Shown here one piece after another: positions 31,179 through 39,059 of a stretch of DNA of 53,944 nt. The DNA comes from an uncultured Actinomycetes bacterium (GTDB lineage Bacteria > Actinomycetota > Acidimicrobiia > Acidimicrobiales > Microtrichaceae), in assembly GCA_903852755.1 (NCBI GenBank), contig CAINRS010000058.1, positions 1 to 53,944 on the forward strand. The letters run 5' to 3'. Position numbers and translations under genes: made by a program. Under the pieces are notes generated by a model. It was given only the letters and a program-made list of their open reading frames with translations, was not told the origin of the DNA and did no database searches. The stretch's first letter is position 1. Each line of letters opens with the position of its first letter.

Positions 31179-32912
31179 TCAGCCGGTGAAGGCGAGCTTG
31201 GCGCCACCCAGACCGCTGTTGTTCACCGCCTGGATGCCGGCGACGCCAGCGGCAGGTCCGCCTCCGACGACGACGTCGACGATCGCCTCGGTGCAGATTC
31301 CGGTCGGGGTCTCGCCCGGCACGTCGACGGCGATGCCTGGTGTCGTTGTGAACAGGCTGTTGAGGAACTTGACCGCCTGGTCTGCGAACTCGGGCTTCTG
31401 GACCTCCAGACCCACCTGCTCGATCTTCTTGTCGAACGCCAGTGAGAGGTTCCCGGCCTGCAGGGCCGCGTCGACCTCAACCTGCAGGGCGTCGATCTCG
31501 GCTTGGATCTGTTCCGGTGTCAGCGCCGGGCCGTCGCTCCCGTCCCCGCCCCCGATGCTCCCTGCGAGCGCCAGTGCCTTGGACTTGAGCTCCTGCGGGA
31601 ACACCGAGTACCAGGTCCCGGGCTTGATCTTCTGGGAATCGGTGAGCTCCTTCTCGGCGAGCGCTCCGACGAACTCGATCCGGTATCGGGCTGGTCGTGG
31701 CCGGTCCGGGCCGGGTGCCGGCGGGTCGTTCGCCTTGTCACGCGTGACCTTCACGTTGCCCGGTCCGATACCCGGTGTCAGTTCGAGTGCAGTCTGGATC
31801 TCGGCCGGAGATGGCATCTCGTGCGGGGCGAAGATGAAGTTGTTCGCCTGGAGCTCCCACGGCGACGGCCCCTTCGTCGGATCGCCAGCGGGACCGAGGG
31901 TCGGGAACTGGATCACCGGTGGGGTCATCGGAATCACGGGGGACACGGCGTCGCCGAACTTCAAGGTGAATCCGATGCCCTTGCGGAAGATCTGGGTGTC
32001 GGAGTCGATGTCGAGTGTCTGGACCTCGTTCCTGCCGGGGAGGGAGCCGGAGCACACCTCGCACGTGACCGAGGTGGTCGAACCCGGGCCACCGGCCGTC
32101 ACTTCGAGCTTGCCGCCGACGATTGCTCCCGGACCGTCCTTGACCTTGAACGATGTCGGATCAACCGCACGCAGCACTCCCTTCTCGTCCTTGGTGGGAG
32201 TGGTGAACTGCCCGAGGACGTCGACGGAGACCTTCTCGGAAGCTCCGGCGTTCACCGTGATCGGCTGCACCACGTCAGGTGATCCTGGGATCTTCACCGT
32301 CGCGCTGAACGCAGTGCCCGGCACGGCGCACTTGATGTTGACGACTCGGGGTCCACCGAGGTCGACGGTGATCGTGAAGGCCGTCTCGACCACGGTCACC
32401 TTGATCACCCCACCCTTGCCGATCCCGGTGAGGGCGCCATCGAAGGGCCCGTAGGAGATCGTTGCCGGCTGGCCCGGCGTCACCGGGAGATCCTTCGGCG
32501 GGAGAGCCGGGCTGTTCAGTGACTTCGTTGCAGTGGGCCCACTGACGGCGAGTCCGAACTTGAGGTTGCTGATGTTGACCGACTTGATCGCCTCGGGGAT
32601 CGACTTCGTCGTCGAGCTGTCCAGCGTGACCGAGAAGCCGTACTTGACCGGCACGTCGGCCTGCTCGGGTTGGAGGGTGGTGGGGGCGTCCACGTTGACG
32701 CTGATCGGGAGGGAGATCCTGCCAGATGGGTCGAGCACCTGGACGAGCGCCTTGCTCGGCTCGTCCGCTGCCTCGCACGTGGCGCCGAGCGTCTTGGTCA
32801 CGGGTGCCGCACCGGTGGAGGGGGCAACGGTGACGATCACCGCCCCCAGGATCGCCGCTGCGGCGGTGATTCGCACCGACTTGCTTCGAATGACCCGGGA
32901 GATCACGTCCAT
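31179..32912 (-). CDS. Large secreted protein ending in LAFTG
   Basis: This 577-residue secreted protein has a signal peptide (SVRITAAAAILGAVIVTVAPSTGAAP). The mature part is beta-rich, with repeated strands of the type VKYGFSVTLDSS, VTVVETAFTITVDLGG and SATVKIPGSPDVVQPITVNA, then a helical region (~480-535). Cys pairs (TCEVCSG) may form disulfides. The last five residues are LAFTG, the LAxTG motif of class E sortases, but no hydrophobic helix or basic tail follows. The codons are slightly poorer in G+C than those of neighbours. The ATG at 32912 follows GGAGAGG. The family is unknown to me. Confidence 0.7.
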   Translation of the reverse strand: MDVISRVIRSKSVRITAAAAILGAVIVTVAPSTGAAPVTKTLGATCEAADEPSKALVQVLDPSGRISLPISVNVDAPTTLQPEQADVPVKYGFSVTLDSSTTKSIPEAIKSVNISNLKFGLAVSGPTATKSLNSPALPPKDLPVTPGQPATISYGPFDGALTGIGKGGVIKVTVVETAFTITVDLGGPRVVNIKCAVPGTAFSATVKIPGSPDVVQPITVNAGASEKVSVDVLGQFTTPTKDEKGVLRAVDPTSFKVKDGPGAIVGGKLEVTAGGPGSTTSVTCEVCSGSLPGRNEVQTLDIDSDTQIFRKGIGFTLKFGDAVSPVIPMTPPVIQFPTLGPAGDPTKGPSPWELQANNFIFAPHEMPSPAEIQTALELTPGIGPGNVKVTRDKANDPPAPGPDRPRPARYRIEFVGALAEKELTDSQKIKPGTWYSVFPQELKSKALALAGSIGGGDGSDGPALTPEQIQAEIDALQVEVDAALQAGNLSLAFDKKIEQVGLEVQKPEFADQAVKFLNSLFTTTPGIAVDVPGETPTGICTEAIVDVVVGGGPAAGVAGIQAVNNSGLGGAKLAFTG

Positions 32913-32922
32913 CTGCCTCTCC

Positions 32923-32951
32923 ACCCCGCTCGTGGGGACCCCGCTCGTGGG
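32923..32951 (-). repeat. Tandem 15-base repeat before the LAFTG protein
   Basis: ACCCCGCTCGTGGGG and a near-identical second copy lie head to tail at 32923-32937 and 32938-32951 (read on the plus strand), directly upstream of the ribosome site. Each contains a short CCCC/GGGG dyad, so the leader RNA could fold. Confidence 0.5.
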
Positions 32952-33038
32952 ATTCCGCCCCGCCTGTGCCGGGAATGGTAGGTGCAGGCCAGACCCGGTG
33001 TCCAAGGTCCGGGTACATCTGCCCGGCCGGGCGGACAC

Positions 33039-33044
33039 TACGGT
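33039..33044 (+). promoter_or_regulatory. -10 hexamer of a leaderless promoter (aldo/keto reductase)
   Basis: TACGGT is followed by 6 bases and the GTG at 33051, with no Shine-Dalgarno. Confidence 0.45.
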
Positions 33045-33050
33045 CCGGCC

Positions 33051-33968
33051 GTGGATCCGATCCCTGTTCCCGGCACGTACGACCGACCGCTGGGGACGAG
33101 CGACCTCCGGGTCGGACCGATCGCCTACGGGTGCTGGCGGTTCGCCGGGACGGGGGTCGCCGAGGCCACTGCGAAGATCTCGACGGCGCTCGACAGCGGG
33201 ATGACGCTCATCGACACCGCCGACATCTACGGGTTCGACGGCAGCGACGGGTTCGGGGACGCCGAGGAGCTGCTCGGCAGGGTCCTCGCCGGGTCGCCGG
33301 CGCTCCGCGACCGGATGGTGCTCGCCACCAAGGGGGGGATCCGCCCGGGAGTGCCCTACGACCAGGGCCACGAGTACCTGACCGGTGCGTGCGAGGCGTC
33401 GTTGCGTCGACTCGGCGTGGAGTCGGTCGACCTGTACCAGGTGCACCGGCCGGACGTGCTCACGCACCCAGAGGCCCTCGCGACGACGCTCCGGTCGTTG
33501 GTCGACCGTGGCCTCACCCGGACGGTCGGCGTCTCGAACTTCACCGCGTCACACACGAGGGCGCTCCGGTCGTACCTGGGTGACCTGCTGGCAACCACGC
33601 AGCCCGAGTGGAGCGCGCTCTGCCTGGACCCCCTCACCGACGGCACCTTCGACCTGTGCGCCGAGTTCGGCATCACGGCGCTCGCGTGGTCGCCGCTCGC
33701 CGGCGGTCGACTCACCGTTCCGGAGCCGGACGAAGATCGCACCGCCAGGGTGGTCGTGGTCCTCGACGAACTCGCTGCGGAGCACGGGGTCGACCGAGCT
33801 GCGATCGCCCTCGCCTGGACGGCGGCCCACCCGGCGGGTGTGGTTCCGATCATCGGCACGCAGCGGGTCGAGCGCATCGAGTCCCTCGCAGTCGCGTCCG
33901 AGGTCCACCTCGACCGTTCCCAGTGGTACCGGGTCCTCTCGGCCTCGCTCGGGGCGCGACTCCCGTGA
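33051..33968 (+). CDS. Aldo/keto reductase
   Basis: This 305-residue TIM-barrel reductase has the catalytic tetrad in order: Asp and Tyr in LIDTADIYG, Lys in VLATKGG and His in YQVHRPDVL. The cofactor region ends VVPIIGTQRVERIESL. It reduces carbonyls with NADPH; the substrate is not known. The stop overlaps the start of the LLM oxidoreductase by GTGA, so the two enzymes form an operon and may act on the same compound. Confidence 0.9.
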   Translation: MDPIPVPGTYDRPLGTSDLRVGPIAYGCWRFAGTGVAEATAKISTALDSGMTLIDTADIYGFDGSDGFGDAEELLGRVLAGSPALRDRMVLATKGGIRPGVPYDQGHEYLTGACEASLRRLGVESVDLYQVHRPDVLTHPEALATTLRSLVDRGLTRTVGVSNFTASHTRALRSYLGDLLATTQPEWSALCLDPLTDGTFDLCAEFGITALAWSPLAGGRLTVPEPDEDRTARVVVVLDELAAEHGVDRAAIALAWTAAHPAGVVPIIGTQRVERIESLAVASEVHLDRSQWYRVLSASLGARLP

Positions 33969-35062
33969 CGACGGAACCAGTGGCCCGGCCGCCGCTCGAG
34001 GTGGCGTGGTTCGCCGCGCTGTGCGACGACGACTACGAGTTCCTGGGCGTGCCCGATGCGTCGCTCGAGTCGAGCTTCGAGCACTGCGGTGCCATCACCA
34101 GGGCCGCCGACCGGCTGGGGTTCGACAACATCCTGCTGCCCTCGGGGTACGCCCTCGGCATCGACAGCGTGGCCTTCGCCGCCGGCATCGCCCCGCAGGT
34201 GTCGGACATCGACCTGCTGCTGGCGGTCCGCTGCGCCGAGATGTGGCCGCCGCAGCTCGCCCGACAGCTCGCCACGATCGACCGGATGCTGGGCCCGTCG
34301 GATCGCCACCCCGAACGCGGTCGCCTGTGCGTCAACATCATCTCGTCGGACCTGCCGGGGGCACCGCTCGACAGCGCGCCCCGCTACCGCCGCACCGTCG
34401 AGGTGGCTGCGATCGTGCGAGAACTCCTCTCGGGCCGACCCGTCGATCACCACGGTGAGTTCTTCGACCTCGAGGTCGAGCCGCCCCGGATCACGACGCT
34501 GTCGGGTGGGTGTCCCCCGTTCTACTTCGGCGGTCTCTCCGAGGCGGCACGCGACGCGGCGGCCCGGATCGCCGACGTCTACCTGACGTGGCCGGACACC
34601 GTCGACGCCACCGCCGAGGTGGTCGCCGACCTGCGCCGTCGGGCCGCGGCGGTGGGGCGCGAGCTCCGGTTCGGGTTCCGTTGCCACGTGATCGTCCGGG
34701 ACACCGAGACCGAGGCGCGGGCGGCGGCCGCCCGGCTCGTCTCGCACCTCGACCCGGACATCGGTGAGCAGATCCGCCGACGGTCGCTCGACAGCGGGTC
34801 GGCGGGCGTGGCGCGTCAGGTCGAGCTGCGCGACGCCGCCGACGTCGACGGATTCGTCGAGGAGCATCTCTGGACCGGGATCGGTCGGGCGCGCAGCGGA
34901 GCCGGGGCGGCGATCGTCGGTGACCCGGACCAGGTGGTGGCGACCATGCTGCGCTACCGCGAGGTCGGCGTCGACACGTTCATCCTCTCGGGCTACCCGC
35001 ACCTCCCCGAGTGCGAACGGGTCGCCGCCTCCGTCCTGCCCGCACTGCGCGACGCCGGGTGA
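33965..35062 (+). CDS. LLM-class flavin-dependent oxidoreductase (SsuD-like)
   Basis: This 365-residue luciferase-like protein of the alkanesulfonate monooxygenase (SsuD) type has VAWFAALCDDDYEFLG, FDNILLPSGYALGIDSVAFAAGIAPQVSDIDLLLAVR, PQLARQLATIDRMLGP, RLCVNIISSD, and YYFGG-like PFYFGGLSEAARDAAARIADVYLTW. It probably uses reduced flavin and oxygen. The C-terminus GVDTFILSGYPHLPECERVA is typical of the group. It is coupled to the aldo/keto reductase upstream. No sulfonate transporter is nearby, so sulfonate use is unproven. Confidence 0.88.
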   Translation: MTTEPVARPPLEVAWFAALCDDDYEFLGVPDASLESSFEHCGAITRAADRLGFDNILLPSGYALGIDSVAFAAGIAPQVSDIDLLLAVRCAEMWPPQLARQLATIDRMLGPSDRHPERGRLCVNIISSDLPGAPLDSAPRYRRTVEVAAIVRELLSGRPVDHHGEFFDLEVEPPRITTLSGGCPPFYFGGLSEAARDAAARIADVYLTWPDTVDATAEVVADLRRRAAAVGRELRFGFRCHVIVRDTETEARAAAARLVSHLDPDIGEQIRRRSLDSGSAGVARQVELRDAADVDGFVEEHLWTGIGRARSGAGAAIVGDPDQVVATMLRYREVGVDTFILSGYPHLPECERVAASVLPALRDAG

Positions 35063-35095
35063 CCGTCGTCCACCGGCCGGACGGTGGTCGCCGGG

Positions 35096-35101
35096 TACCC
35101 T
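35096..35101 (+). promoter_or_regulatory. -10 hexamer of a leaderless promoter (GAF/GGDEF-like gene)
   Basis: TACCCT is followed by 7 bases and the GTG at 35109. Confidence 0.45.
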
Positions 35102-35108
35102 CGCACCC

Positions 35109-36572
35109 GTGTTGACCGCGCTGGCCGCTGGGGCGCTGGTGCTCTCGACGGTGGCGCTGGTCGTCGCCGCCTGGTCGGTGCGCGCCCGCACCGTGCCGCT
35201 GCTCGGCACCGCCCACGACGACTCCGCGCAGGACGACGACGCCGGGTGGGACCGGCGACGCCTCGAGTTCGCTGAGGCAGCGGCCCGGTGCGCGACGGCG
35301 GACGAGCTCGCAGCGACGGTCGTGCACGCTGTCTCCGTCGTCGCGCCCCGTGCGGGCGCCGAGGTTCGACTCGGCGGTCTCGGTGAGGGGAACCCGGAGG
35401 TTCCCGGACCCACCGTCACGGGGCGCTGCCCGGTCCCGGACATCGACTCGTGTCCGGCGGTCCGCCACGCGACGGTCGTCACCTGCGCAGACTCCCGCGG
35501 CGTCGACGCCTGTCCGTGGCTGGCCGGGCGTCCCGGGGTGACGTCCGCTGTGTGCGCGCCCGTGGCGGTGGACGGCCGGGGTGTCGGGTACGTCCACGTC
35601 TCGCAGCCGGTCGTCCCCGGCCGGGTCGACGGACACCCGCCGGGAACCGATCCCGAGTCCACGAGCGCGGTCGACCGCCCTCTGGTCGACGAGGTGACCT
35701 GGCTCGCAGCGCACCTGGGGACTCGTCTCGGGACACCGGTGCTCTCCCCGACTCCGGTCGAGCCGGTGCTGTCGCCGGCTCCGGTTGAGCCGGTGCTGTC
35801 GCCGGCTCCGGTTGAGCCGGTGCTGTCGCCGACTCCGGTTGAGCCGGTGCTGTCGCCGGCTCCGGTTGAGCCGGTGCTGTCGCCGGCTCCGGTTGAGCCG
35901 GTGCTGTCGCCGGCCCCGGTTGAGCCGGTGCTGTCGCCGACTCCGGTCGAGCCGGTGCTGTCGCCGACTCCGGTCGAGCCGGTCCCCTCGGTCGTGCTCG
36001 ATCTCACGGTGCCGGTCACCCAGGTGCCGGTCAGCGAGGTCGAAGTACCGACCGAATCGGTGGACGCTGCGACCGGGTGGTCGACGCCCCCGGGGTTCCT
36101 GGCGGCCCTCGGATCCGGGCGCTCGTCCGGCCGGGCGTTCGTCCTGGTGCTCGGAGCGGTGGACGACCTGGCCGCCCTCGCCGACCGGGTCGGCCGCTCA
36201 GCGGCCGAGGTCGCGGTCGCGGCGCTCGGTCGGGCACTCGTCGCCGACCCTGATCCGCTCGGTCCGGCCACGGTGCTGGCCTGCTCCCGACTGGACGAGG
36301 CGACCGTCGGCGTGGCGTGGAGCGACCTGACGCTCGGACGGTCCGTCGAGCTCATCGAGGTCGTGCGGAGTGAACTCCTCGACGGTGAGTCCGATGGTTC
36401 GGTCCCTGCGTGCCGTCGTTCCTTCGGACTGACCCACTCGTCGGTCAGCGAGGATCCCCAGGTGCTGCTCGCCACCGCCCGGGCCGGTCTCGACCGGGCC
36501 CGCTCGTTCGGTGGCGACCAGATCGTCTACGCGGACCTGTCGCTCCTCGAGGGGCCGCCCACCAGTTCGTGA
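35109..36572 (+). CDS. Membrane-anchored GAF protein with repeats and a degenerate GGDEF-like domain
   Basis: This 487-residue protein has an N-terminal membrane helix (LTALAAGALVLSTVALVVAAW), a GAF-like domain at about 50-175 with a Cys-rich stretch (RCPVPDIDSCPAVRH and DACPWLAG), then nine in-frame 9-residue repeats (VLSPxPVEP, residues ~211-291). The C-terminal domain (~330-485) has the outline of a GGDEF domain (FVLVLGAVDDLAALADRVGRSAAEVAV, then a final LLATARAGLDRARSFGGDQIVYAD) but lacks a recognisable RxGGDEF active site, so it probably does not make c-di-GMP. It may be a redox or ligand sensor. Confidence 0.7.
   Translation: MLTALAAGALVLSTVALVVAAWSVRARTVPLLGTAHDDSAQDDDAGWDRRRLEFAEAAARCATADELAATVVHAVSVVAPRAGAEVRLGGLGEGNPEVPGPTVTGRCPVPDIDSCPAVRHATVVTCADSRGVDACPWLAGRPGVTSAVCAPVAVDGRGVGYVHVSQPVVPGRVDGHPPGTDPESTSAVDRPLVDEVTWLAAHLGTRLGTPVLSPTPVEPVLSPAPVEPVLSPAPVEPVLSPTPVEPVLSPAPVEPVLSPAPVEPVLSPAPVEPVLSPTPVEPVLSPTPVEPVPSVVLDLTVPVTQVPVSEVEVPTESVDAATGWSTPPGFLAALGSGRSSGRAFVLVLGAVDDLAALADRVGRSAAEVAVAALGRALVADPDPLGPATVLACSRLDEATVGVAWSDLTLGRSVELIEVVRSELLDGESDGSVPACRRSFGLTHSSVSEDPQVLLATARAGLDRARSFGGDQIVYADLSLLEGPPTSS
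35739..35981 (+). repeat. Nine tandem 27-base coding repeats
   Basis: Nine units encode VLSP(A/T)PVEP. The units are nearly identical in DNA, with only a few variant positions, so the array expanded recently or is kept homogeneous and is likely to vary in copy number. It forms the linker between the GAF-like and GGDEF-like domains. Confidence 0.85.
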
Positions 36573-36576
36573 GGGG

Positions 36577-37989
36577 TCAGCGACCGGTGGTCGACCAGTG
36601 CCACGGCTCCGACGGCAGGTTGAAGAACCCGAACCGGGCGGCGTTGCCGGCCAGCCATTGGTAGCAGGCGGTCGACCGGACGCTGCAGTTCCGGAAGTCG
36701 ACCGCCAGACCGCGCTCGTGCATCGAACTGCCGGGTCGGGCCGTCGGGGGGCTGCACGACGACGGTGACGCCTGGTAGATGGCGTAGGCGCTCGACCCGC
36801 AGTGCTGCCGGCGGAGCTCGATCTGCCGGGCCGAGTCGCGGTAGCCGCTCCCGCTGAGCGGCACCCCGGCGCTCGCTGCGGCGCCGAGCAGCGCGGAGAG
36901 GTTGGCGGCGATGCTCTGGTGGATCCGGATGCCGCCCACCTCGACGATCTCGCCGCTCCCGGTCACCGGCGGCGGGGTGACGTTCCCGGACGGGGCCGGT
37001 GCGCCGCCGGAGGATCCGGAACCCGAGTTCGACCCGGAGGATCCGAGCGTGTCGAGACCCTGGTCCGCGCGTGACTGCTCGCGGGCTGCATCTGCTGCAC
37101 GCTGGGCTGCGATCGTCCGGGCCAGCTCGCTCTCACGGGCGGTGATCGTCGAGGCCAGCTCGGCGTCGACGGCTGCGAGCGACTGTGCCTCGGCGAGGGC
37201 GGCCTCGACCCGGGCCTCGACCTGGTCGGTGTAGGCCTGCTGTTGGTCCTGGGCGGCGTCGAGCTCGGCGAGCCGGTCGGCGACGACCTGCCGCTGGACC
37301 CGGGCTCGTTCGGCGGCCTCGATGGCGGCGAGCCGCTGGAACTCGAGGTCGTCCTGCACCGTCCGGTAGTCCTCGATCAGGTCGCGGCGCTCTCCGGCCC
37401 GGACCTCGAGCAACGCCCGCATCTGCACCGCCTCGTTGGCCGTCCCGGCGCTCGCGGTCTGGACGACCCGGCTGCTGCTCGAACCACCAGCGGAGATGTA
37501 CGCGTCGACGGCGACGTCACGCAGGTCGGCGTGGATCACGTCGAGCTCACGTTGCGCCTTCGCCTGTGCGGCCTCGGCCTGGGCCTGCTCCTGCTCCGCC
37601 TGGGTCACGGCCCGCTCGGCCTCCTCCACCCGGTCGCGCTGGGCGTTCACCTGGGCGTTGAGTGCGGACAGCGCCGCCTGGGCCTCGGCCGCCGACGACT
37701 GGAGGGCGTCCACCTCGGCGGCCTGCGACGCCTGCTGTGCCTGCACCTGGTTCCGCTTGGCCCGGAGCTCCTCGAGCGACCCGCCACCGTCCTGACCCTG
37801 CGCCGGCGCCGACACGGCGAGCAGGGCGAGCGCACCGGCCACCGAGGCGGCGACGAGCCGGCGCAACCCCACACGTCGGAGGTGCGTCGGTCCGGCGGTG
37901 CGTCCCGAGGAGGCTGCGAGCGAGATCGCGCGCGTCCCACCGCCCCGGTGTTCGGGTGACGACTGGTGACCTTCATGCGACGTTTCCAT
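36577..37989 (-). CDS. Secreted coiled-coil peptidoglycan peptidase (VanY/M15B)
   Basis: This 470-residue secreted protein has a long N-terminal region with a signal helix (LRRLVAASVAGALALLAVSAPAQA-like) near residues 40-65, then a ~250-residue coiled coil (ELRAKRNQVQAQQASQAAEVDAL onward), as in PcsB/RipA-type hydrolases. A Gly/Ser linker leads to a C-terminal VanY domain: SMHERGLAVDF holds the zinc His and Asp, and EPWHWS the last His. It would cleave D-Ala-D-Ala or related bonds during wall growth, with the coiled coil as a control element. The ATG at 37989 is preceded by a clear promoter and dyad. Confidence 0.85.
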   Translation of the reverse strand: METSHEGHQSSPEHRGGGTRAISLAASSGRTAGPTHLRRVGLRRLVAASVAGALALLAVSAPAQGQDGGGSLEELRAKRNQVQAQQASQAAEVDALQSSAAEAQAALSALNAQVNAQRDRVEEAERAVTQAEQEQAQAEAAQAKAQRELDVIHADLRDVAVDAYISAGGSSSSRVVQTASAGTANEAVQMRALLEVRAGERRDLIEDYRTVQDDLEFQRLAAIEAAERARVQRQVVADRLAELDAAQDQQQAYTDQVEARVEAALAEAQSLAAVDAELASTITARESELARTIAAQRAADAAREQSRADQGLDTLGSSGSNSGSGSSGGAPAPSGNVTPPPVTGSGEIVEVGGIRIHQSIAANLSALLGAAASAGVPLSGSGYRDSARQIELRRQHCGSSAYAIYQASPSSCSPPTARPGSSMHERGLAVDFRNCSVRSTACYQWLAGNAARFGFFNLPSEPWHWSTTGR

Positions 37990-38007
37990 GACGGCTGCCC
38001 CCGTGAA

Positions 38008-38037
38008 GTAACGGATTGCGCGCGTTTCGTAACGAAA
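38008..38037 (-). promoter_or_regulatory. Dyad and tandem GTTAC sites in the VanY-gene leader
   Basis: TTTCGTAACGAAA (38025-38037) is a 13-base perfect dyad about 36-48 bases before the ATG. On the minus strand CGTTAC occurs twice, 21 bases apart (two helical turns). GTTAC-type tandem sites resemble those of MtrA, which controls wall hydrolases in actinobacteria; the assignment is tentative. Confidence 0.4.
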
Positions 38038-38041
38038 AGGA

Positions 38042-38071
38042 AATGTACGCGCGCGGAACGTCACGTGGCAA
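38042..38071 (-). promoter_or_regulatory. Housekeeping-type promoter of the VanY peptidase
   Basis: TTGCCA (38071-38066), an 18-base spacer and TACATT (38047-38042) make a good sigma-70 promoter. Transcription would start near 38035, inside the dyad, giving a leader of about 46 bases. Confidence 0.55.
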
Positions 38072-38126
38072 GTGGCCCCGGTCGCCCGGCCCTCCCGGTC
38101 CGACGGATCGGGACGTCAGCCGGGCG

Positions 38127-38978
38127 TCAGCGGCGCTGGCAGACCCTGCAGAAGGTCGTCGAGCGCGCGTCGATCACCGTCCGGACCAACTCGGCGGCAC
38201 AGCGATCACACGGCTCGCCGGCGCGTCCGTAGCAGTGGAGCTGGAACTGGAACCCACCCGAGTCCCCGTTGGCGTCGCGGTAGTCACGCAGGGTGGTTCC
38301 GCCCGCCTCGATCCCGGCGCTGAGCACGGAACGGATCGCCTGTGCGAGCCGCTCCGCCCGGGCGACGGTCAGCCGACGCGCCGCGGGGTGCACGCCGGCG
38401 GCCCACAACGCCTCGTCGGCGTAGATGTTGCCGAGTCCAGCCACCAGCTGCTGCGAGAGGAGTTGGGTCTTGATCGCTCGTCGGCTGGCGTTGACGCCGG
38501 ACCGCAGGGCCAGCGCGTCGAACGCCGGGTCGAACGGCTCCGGCCCCATGCGGTCGAGGGTCGCCAGGCCGGTCGGGGCACCGTTCGGCACCACGGCGAT
38601 CCGGCCGAATCGCCGGACATCGGTGAACACGAGCGACCTGCCGTCCGCGAGTGTCCACCGGGCGCGTCGGTACGGCTCGTCGTCGGTCCCGGTGGCCCGA
38701 CGACGGTCGGCGTCGACGTGCAGGCGGCCGGTCATGCCCAGGTGGACGATCAGGTGCTCGCCGTTCCCGGCGGCGGATCCGGTTGCGGCGCCGTCCGGCA
38801 GCAGGTGGACGAGCAGGTACTTGCCCCTCCGCCCGACCGAGACGACCCGCCGACCCACGGCGAGGTGCGCCGGCGTGAACTTGGGGTGGTCGAACGTGAC
38901 GCAGTCGGTGATCACCGCCCCGCTGATCGCCGGGTCGAGCTGGCGGCGGATGGTCTCGACCTCGGGCAGCTCGGGCAC
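38127..38978 (-). CDS. mutM: Formamidopyrimidine-DNA glycosylase (Fpg/MutM)
   Basis: This 283-residue DNA glycosylase begins PELPEVETIRRQL, so the catalytic Pro and Glu follow directly after the start Met. It has the conserved GRRGKYLLVHL (Lys), the helix-two-turn-helix LVAGLGNIYADEALWAAGVHP, and a C-terminal zinc finger (C-x2-C in PCDRC, then TTFCRVCQR). It removes oxidised purines such as 8-oxoguanine. The GTG start has CAGACT 6 bases upstream, a weaker form of the leaderless pattern. An upstream open frame overlaps the ParA gene and is not supported. Confidence 0.95.
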   Translation of the reverse strand: MPELPEVETIRRQLDPAISGAVITDCVTFDHPKFTPAHLAVGRRVVSVGRRGKYLLVHLLPDGAATGSAAGNGEHLIVHLGMTGRLHVDADRRRATGTDDEPYRRARWTLADGRSLVFTDVRRFGRIAVVPNGAPTGLATLDRMGPEPFDPAFDALALRSGVNASRRAIKTQLLSQQLVAGLGNIYADEALWAAGVHPAARRLTVARAERLAQAIRSVLSAGIEAGGTTLRDYRDANGDSGGFQFQLHCYGRAGEPCDRCAAELVRTVIDARSTTFCRVCQRR

Positions 38979-39047
38979 GTCCGCAGTCTGTCGACTCCCC
39001 ACCGGGGACGCCCGTCGTCCGCACCACGCCGGGAAACGGATGGGGAC

Positions 39048-39053
39048 TAGCGT
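39048..39053 (+). promoter_or_regulatory. -10 hexamer of a leaderless promoter (ParA-like)
   Basis: TAGCGT is followed by 6 bases and the ATG at 39060. GTG codons at 39054 and 39057 lie inside the spacer, so the ATG is the better start. Confidence 0.5.
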
Positions 39054-39059
39054 GTGGTG

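Noticed and set aside
35739-35981. Possible CRISPR or minisatellite
   Set aside because: The 27-base units are contiguous with no spacers and encode an in-frame peptide repeat.
33356-36475. A 1039-codon minus-strand open frame with SerThrGly repeats
   Set aside because: The repeats are the complement of the VLSPxPVEP array; the plus-strand genes here have clear families and starts.
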